DNA from: Primulina eburnea
Lineage: Eukaryota; Streptophyta; Magnoliopsida; Lamiales; Gesneriaceae
Direction: 5' to 3'
DNA length: 64,000 bases
Assembly: GCF_022965805.1 (NCBI RefSeq)
Contig: NC_133101.1
Coordinates: 21,662,868-21,726,867 of the forward strand
Shown: piece after piece, positions 58,073 through 64,000 of the stretch
How the letters are laid out: each line of letters opens with the position of its first letter
How positions within the stretch are numbered: position 1 is the first letter of the stretch
Position numbers and translations under genes: made by a program
The notes under the pieces: model-generated
Databases searched by the model: none
Told to the model about the DNA's origin: nothing
What the model saw: the letters and a program-made list of their open reading frames with translations, nothing else

Positions 58073-59251
58073 TCAAAATACCTAGAGGTATTGTAGAAGA
58101 TGTGTTGGTTCAAGTTGATAAATTCATATATCATGTAGATTTTATTGTTTTGGATGCACAACCAATAGAAGTACATAATGAAATTCCAGTAATATTGGGA
58201 CGACCATTTCTAGCAACTTCAAATGCTTTAATTAATTGTCGAAATGGAATAATGAAATTGTCTTTTGGAAATATGACTCTAGAACTTAACGTGTTCAATT
58301 TATGTAAACAACCAAGTATAAATGAAAATGAATATGATAATTAAATAGAAACAATTGTGGAAGAAAATCAACAATCTGAAGTTTTTTCAATGGAAATTTT
58401 TTAGTCTGAAAATAATTTTAAAAAAGATGATAATAAAAAACTTGAATTAAAAGTTTTACCATTAGAATTGAAATATGTATTTCATGGTGAAAATAAAACA
58501 TTCCCTGTTGTAATTTCTTCCACTCTTCTACCAAACCAAGAAGAAGAATTAATTAGATTACTTAAAGAATATAAAAATGCAATTGGATGGATTTTGAAAG
58601 ATATAAAAGGTATAAATCTTTTAATTTGCACACATAGAATTCACTTGGAAGAAAATGCTAAAACATATCAACAACCACAAAGAAATTTAAATCCACATAT
58701 GAAAGAAGTTGTTAAGAATGAAATATTAAAATTATTAGATGCTGGAGTTATTTATCCAATCTCAGATAGTAAATTGGTAAGTCCAACACAAGTAGTACCT
58801 AAAAAGTCAGGCATAGCTGTTATAAAAAAATGAAAAGGGAGAGTTATTACAAGCTAGGATTCCATCTAGTTGGCGTATGTGTATTGATTATTTAAAATTA
58901 AATGATACAACTAGAAAAGATAATTTCCCACTACCATTTTTAGATCAAATTCTAGAAAAAGTAGCAGGTAATTCTTATTATTGTTTTTTTAATAGGTATT
59001 CAAGATATTATCAAATACCTATATCCTTAGAAGATCAGGAAAAAACTACTTTCACTTGCCTTTTTAGAACTTTTGCATTTAAAAGAATGCCATTTGGTGT
59101 ATGTAATGCTCCGGCTACTTTTAAAAGATGCATGTTAAGTATTATCAGTGATATGATTGAAGAATTTTTAGAAGTTTTTATGGATGATATAACTGTTTTT
59201 GGAAACTCATTTGAAAATTGACTTAAAAACCTAGAAGAAGTATTAAAAGAT
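58073..59251 (+). pseudogene. pol: Element E protease end and reverse transcriptase
   Basis: Resumes after F with PRGIVEDVLVQVDKF and ILGRPFLATSNALI (protease end) to about 58340. The RT start is at 58468-58833 (KNAIGWILKDIKGI, EILKLLDAGVIYPI) and the RT core at 58877-59221 (MCIDYLKLND, FKRMPFGVCNAPATF, catalytic FMDDI). Stops at about 58343, 58403, 58831 and 59219. Truncated by the LTR of G at 59252. Confidence 0.85.
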
Positions 59252-62200
59252 TGTAGAACCCGAAAATCAGATTACGTATAAGCCATGTATAATTTCTATT
59301 ATTTAAATTAGAAATGAATATTTTACATATATATGAAGTGTTTTAATTATTTTAAAAGTAGATGTTTAGTTTTATCTTTTTAGGATAAATACGCGAGGTC
59401 GGACCGGAGTTTGGAGATTTGAGATAAGATTAATAATAAGAAAATATTCCTAAATTTAATTTAATACAAGGAATAATTTAATTTAAAGAAATAAAATGTT
59501 TTAGAATTTATTTAATTAATTAGAGCTAAGTTGGTAAATAAATTCTTTTAGATTCAATATTTAATTAAATTTTAATTTAAAATATGTAGATGGGGGATGA
59601 ATTAATCTAGGTATAAAATATTCAAAAAAAAAATGAAACATAACATTTAAATACTTAAATTTTAAGTCAAGCATGCCATGCAATATTCTATCCTAAAGTA
59701 ATTTGTCATTCACTAAAAATATATATAATGAGTGTATTAAACCTTAAGAATTTAAAATGCAAGATTTAAAACACTATTATACCATGCAAGAAGTAGTAAT
59801 AATATTTGGTCAAGACAATTCAAAAGTGTAGTAAATTCATTCAAGTCACCTCAATAACCTTTAAAATGAATACAATTCATCACCTTTAATTCACTAGTTA
59901 TTAGTACATTCAAATACTATAATGCACATAATTCTTCCTCAACTCATTTCCTAGCAAATCCACGTGGGTATACAACAAGAATAAGAACAAGGATCGGCAG
60001 AAAAATGGGAATAAAAATGTGTTTCAAATTCCATCCAATTTCATCACTTGTAACTCTCAAATAAATGCACTTGAATACCCATTTAACACTTCTTGTAACC
60101 ACCACCTCCATTAAATAACATTTCCCCCATCCCTATGACCAAAATATCAAGAAGAAACCAGCTGCAGAAATGGTGAAAATCACATCAGGAACAAGACAAG
60201 ATATCCAACTCGGTTCCGTCGCGTCGTATTGTCGTTTTGATTTGTTTTTCTTCAAAACAAATTCCAGGCATGTATATGTTGTTCATTTTCTCTTCAATCA
60301 AGTCCTATAGATATTTTTAAACTATTATATATGCATGATCCAAGCAATAAATCGAATTTGACAGCAATTTTCCAAGCAAAAATTCTGTACAGTTCATTCT
60401 CGGCTCATGTGCATTGGTTCTTCACGGTTGTTGTGTTTTCTGTTGGTTTCAGGATGAAGTTTGGTTCTAGGCACACATGGCTGCTACTAGGCATGATTTA
60501 GAGTATGTTAGGGTGTTAGTGATTCATTGGTTTGAGTCCAAACGTTACAAACAAAAGCGTGACAGCAACAACTTCCACAAGCTACGTACTTGGTGCACAT
60601 GTGCTGTCATTTAGTGTTTAATGGTGGTGTTCGAATCTTGGCTGTCCTAGGGACTATAGACATGGTTAGAACTCTACCTTAACATGTATAAGACGTGACC
60701 AATGTGTCCTGTCCAAGATTGGTTCACTGATCCATCAATATTGCGCCAAAACAACACAAGTGCATTTCAGTTTCCCCCAAATTCTGTAGGATTGTGTTTT
60801 GGTTTTTGTGGTGTTGTTTGGATTATTGTTGGCCCCTAGCCCATAGCCATGGTTTATACAACTCTACATCATGTCTAGATCGAGCCATGGTCGATCAAAT
60901 GGCCCTTGGAACGACACAAGACAACAAAACATTTCAATACAATACACTGCACAACAAGTAGTGTTCTCGGCTAACATGTTGCATTGTCCTAGGTGTTGAT
61001 TCGGATTGTGGTAGGCTTTTAGCCCTTATCCATGGTCCAAGCCATGCCTTAGGATGTTGGTAAGAGTCTAGGGTCGATGGTTCAAGCCAAGAGTCAAAAT
61101 ATTTCAGAGTTTCAACCCAAATAAGCAACATAGCCGCTGCTGTATTTTCTGTTTTTTTTACAGTAACTTGGGTCACGGTTTTTGGTGTGGTTTGAGTTCT
61201 TGTGTGGCTTTTAGCCCATGGCCTTGGACTGGACAGTACCTCAATGAGTTAGGAAGGTCATGTTTTTTGCCGTTTGTGATTTGGTCGAGTTTACAGGTCG
61301 TACGCGAATTTACGGTGAAAGGTGCCAAAATGACTCTCGAAAGGGTGTTTTATGTTTTTGGATTCCTTTCACCTATTGTCGTGTTTTACAATTATTATGC
61401 ATATTTTTCAGTATGTTTGGGGTATTTTTAATCATGGTTAAACGTCGGTTTAATGTTGGTTCGGGTTGGTACGAAGCCATGGTTAAAAATCAAGTTGTTG
61501 GTCCGAATCGTCTCGTTTTTGGTTCTATTGTTAAAATTTTGTCAAGTTAAGATTTATTGCATGTGTCACATATTAGTAGTAAGTCCCAGCAAGCCTGGGA
61601 ACGATCCAACTCATCCGGTAAAAATAAGTTTATAATTATATTACGTGCATAAAAATATAAAAATTTTATTTTTGAGATATATGTTATATGCCTCGTGGCC
61701 ACCTTATGCTTATGGGTTTGGAAGTCGGTAGGTGCAACCGAGGACCTCTCCGCCCGGTGACTTACGACCGGTTATGATTATGTATGGGTACGGACATCCA
61801 GTCCAAGGACTGTGATTGATCTCTACCGCCCAGTATACTGTGGTTTAGTCTGATCAGGCGCTTACGCTATGTTATGAGCCACTTGCTTAGAAACATTATC
61901 TCTACCAGAAAATTATGATATGTTATGAAAGAGCTCTATTGAGCAAAGCTTTTACGTATGATTTTTAGATATGCACGTAGTTATAATTATTCACGATACG
62001 ATTTTCACCATGCACTTTACGATACGTTATTTTTACGTTACATGCGCTTTTATGATATATTTACTTGTTATTCACGATATATACATGTTGAGTCTTTAGA
62101 CTCACTAGACTTGATTGTTGTAGGTATTGATGAGGTCGGGACCGTGGACGGAGACCAGTGAGCGATCTTGGGACAGCAGTAGTAAACCCAAGGACCTCAC

Positions 62201-62442
62201 GATTTAGTTTATGCACCTTTTTATTATTCAAACTCAGTTTAATATGTTGGAGTATTTTTAAATTGATGTTTACGTTTGAGTATTTTTAAATTGTTGGTTG
62301 AAACAATATTTGCTTCCGCTTTTATTTTAAAGTTAAAAACTATTTACATGTTTATTTAATTAAATGAGACAAGATAATTATTTATTTTAGAAAATTTTTA
62401 ATAATCCCAAAAATTTATGAATGCGAAATACGGTCCTTTACA
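59252..62442 (+). repeat. Element G 5' LTR
   Basis: TGTAGAACCCG...GTCCTTTACA, 3191 bases. Contains the shared motif at 62088-62108. Frames inside are incidental. Few short repeats seen. Confidence 0.85.
62088..62108 (+). repeat. Shared near-palindromic LTR motif in element G
   Basis: TT then GAGTCTTTAGACTCACTAG, followed by ACTTGAT as in element A. Confidence 0.8.
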
Positions 62443-62444
62443 GT

Positions 62445-62456
62445 TGGTATCAGAGC
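62445..62456 (+). other. Element G primer binding site (initiator tRNA-Met)
   Basis: TGGTATCAGAGC, two bases after the LTR end at 62442. Confidence 0.92.
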
Positions 62457-62688
62457 CTATGATCTTGTAAAGGATTGTACTACTACTGCTCTCGAGAAGC
62501 TCATGAAGTCATGTCTTCGGTCTGTAAGTTTTACGATTAAGCATTTATTTTAAAGCTCGAAATATTTTTACATCATGATTGCATGAAAGATTTTATGTCA
62601 AGATTACGATTATGCATTATTTATTTGAATTATAGAAATAATGGAATTATGCATGTTGGTTACGTATAGGTTATAATTATGGAACAAC
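62457..62688 (+). other. Element G leader
   Basis: Untranslated; no repeat or frame recognised. Confidence 0.6.
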
Positions 62689-63757
62689 ATGCCTCCTAGA
62701 CGCAATGTTGGACGCCCGAGAGGTGATGATGAGCGCCGTCATGAGGACGGTGAGGGTCAGAGACAAGGGGAGAACGAGGAGAGAGATTTACCACCACCCC
62801 CTCCACCAGACATGAATGCCCAGATGCTAGCTGGGATGACTCAGTTCTTCGCACAGTTTGCGGGGAACAATGCAGTGGGAGCCAGACAGCCGGGACCGGA
62901 GGCTATCTATGAGCGGTTCATGAAGATGCGACCAAAGGAATTCTTAGGGACATCCGATCCTATGGCAGCCGAGGGTGGGATTAAGTCCCTTGAGGTTATT
63001 TTTGAGTTTATGGGGCTTGAAGACGGAGATAGGGTTCGATGTGCGACCTACTTGTTCGGAGGAGATGCTCGCCTATGGTGGGAAGGAGCATCAGTGACTT
63101 TGGATTTGACTACTTTGAGCTGGGAGCGCTTCACCGAGGTATTGTACTCTAAATATTTTACTGAAGAGGTGCGTTCCAGATTGACCACGGAGTTCATGAC
63201 CCTGAGGCAGGGAGATTTGACAGTTACGGAGTTCATCCGTAAGTTCGAGAAGGGATGTCATTTTGTACCCCTGATTGCTAATGAAGTTGAAGCCAAATTG
63301 AGGCATTTTCTGAATGGTCTGCGGCCGATCTTACGCCGTGATGTTAGGGTGGCTGGCCCTACTACTTATGATGTGGCTGTTTCTAGAGCTCTAGCGGCAG
63401 AGCAAGACCAGAATGATATTGAGCACGATCGCCAGGGCAAGCGACCATTTCAGGCACCACACCGTCCCCCTCAGCCGCATCATCAGAATAAGAGACCTTT
63501 CCACGGTCCACCCTGGAACAGAGGGCCGCAACAGCAACAACATGGACGAGCAGTCCCGAGGACAGTGGAGTATCCAGTCTGTGCCAGGTGCTCACGTCGT
63601 CATGCTGGGCCTTGTATGTATGGTTCGGGAAAGTGTTACAAATGTGGTAGTACTGACCACATATTGAAGAATTGCCCACAGAAGAATCTGCCTACCCAAG
63701 GCAGAGTTTTTGCTCTCCATGCTGCGGAGACTAACCCTGAGACGATGCTCATGACAG
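62689..63757 (+). CDS. gag: Element G gag (open)
   Basis: ATG at 62689 (MPPRRNVGRPRGDDERR). Charged N-terminus with a proline run, then the capsid-like domain (MNAQMLAGMTQFFAQFAG, YERFMKMRPKEF, DARLWWEGASV, RSRLTTEFMTLRQ, CHFVPLIANEV). A Gln/His/Pro-rich linker follows, then zinc knuckles CARCSRRHAGPC and CYKCGSTDHILKNC, ending ETNPETMLMTG at the putative splice donor at 63757/63758. Unspliced, the frame continues only five codons to a TAA ending at 63774. No internal stops, unlike A, so G may be the most recent of the chromovirus-like elements in the window. Product: particle-forming Gag. Confidence 0.9.
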
Positions 63758-63955
63758 GTATCCTAAATCCTTAAGTTGTATTTGAATTTTAATGTTTTGG
63801 GGTTAATATTTTGAACTTAGAATTTATGATAAGACTGAATGCTCTAATCAGTGTTATTTACGGGAATTTAGGTTAGAAGAACTTTGATCTTTGCATGTCT
63901 ATAAGCATAGTTCTTGTAAAACTATTGGGTTTAGCATAATATTCCAATCTTTCAG
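63758..63955 (+). other. Apparent phase-1 intron between gag and protease, element G
   Basis: Exon ...ATGACAG, intron GTATCCTAAA ... CAATCTTTCAG, exon GGAGAATCTTTATAG. Removing 198 bases joins gag MTG in frame to RIFIVGSATKALID of the protease. Same position and phase as in element A. Confidence 0.72.
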
Positions 63956-64000
63956 GGAGAATCTTTATAGTCGGTTCAGCTACGAAAGCCTTGATAGATT
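63956..64000 (+). CDS. pol: Element G protease start (runs off window)
   Basis: RIFIVGSATKALID, the strand leading to the D-S-G active site, in frame with gag once the intron is removed. Cut by the window end. Confidence 0.75.

Larger units (their letters stand above)
31833..59251 (+). mobile_element. Element E: old Athila-type gypsy element, hosts D2, F and G
   Basis: Plus strand. Primer site like tRNA-Asp at 33330, degenerate gag at 33480-34341 and 36719 onward, protease to 37669, then after element F the protease end and RT at 58073-59251, cut by the LTR of G. The rest lies beyond the window. The 5' LTR start at 31833 is inferred from TGATAA, shared with the LTR start of F in its own orientation. 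Many stops and frameshifts; the oldest layer on the right side. Confidence 0.75.
59252..64000 (+). mobile_element. Element G: Ty3/gypsy element, 5' end only
   Basis: Plus strand; a 3.19 kb LTR inserted in the RT of element E, then primer site, leader, open gag, an apparent intron and the protease start. It runs past the window. The left-flank bases AAGAT (59247-59251) are the predicted target duplication. Gag is closely related to that of A (same MPPRR start, same intron position) while the LTR is largely different. Confidence 0.9.

Noticed and set aside
61168..61635. Hydrophobic plus-strand frames in the LTR of element G
   Set aside because: Several frames overlap; no homology recognised, weak start context, and they lie wholly within the LTR.
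62445..62456. tRNA gene fragments at the TGGTATCAGAGC sites
   Set aside because: Only 12 bases, always next to an LTR boundary; they are primer binding sites.

Overview
This 64 kb window is plant nuclear DNA, most likely from a eudicot. It is a stack of nested LTR retrotransposons on top of a decayed endogenous pararetrovirus (Caulimoviridae). I found no convincing host gene. Primer sites complementary to initiator tRNA-Met (TGGTATCAGAGC) or tRNA-Asp (TGGCGCC...), plant-type Ty3/gypsy gag-pol domains, a Cassandra TRIM with 5S rRNA sequence in its LTRs, and caulimovirid protein remnants all point to a flowering plant. Elements are lettered A-H here for reference only.

Left half (1-31.8 kb). 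The base layer is a caulimovirid remnant at 1-2749 and 30160-about 30700. It shows a capsid-protein tail with zinc knuckle, an aspartic protease and a transactivator/viroplasmin gene; reverse transcriptase was not found. The viroplasmin gene is split by gypsy element C (2750-30154, minus strand, target duplication ATTAG). C is itself split by chromovirus-like element A (8437-26832, minus, duplication TTTCC). The 5' LTR of A carries gypsy element B (about 16157-23759, minus) and a Cassandra TRIM (25308-26171, duplication ATCGT). A truncated foreign LTR (D, 3344-about 5577) sits in the 3' LTR of C, beside a deletion.

Right half (31.8-64 kb). The base layer is an old plus-strand Athila-type element E (about 31833-59251, continuing past the window). 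It contains an LTR fragment related to D (D2, about 34342-36718), the large minus-strand Athila-type element F (37670-58067, duplication GTCAA) and the 5' end of plus-strand element G (59252 to the window end). F contains gypsy element H (41982-50403, minus, duplication GATTT), a close relative of B.

Each autonomous element follows the order LTR - primer site - gag - protease - reverse transcriptase - RNase H - integrase - polypurine tract - LTR. Almost every polyprotein gene carries stops or frameshifts; the G gag reading frame is open. Points that stand out: a separate coiled-coil ORF between primer site and gag in the B/H family; an apparent phase-1 intron between gag and protease in both A and G; arrays of CpG-rich hairpin motifs in F and A; and one near-palindromic 19-21 base motif shared by LTRs of three families.
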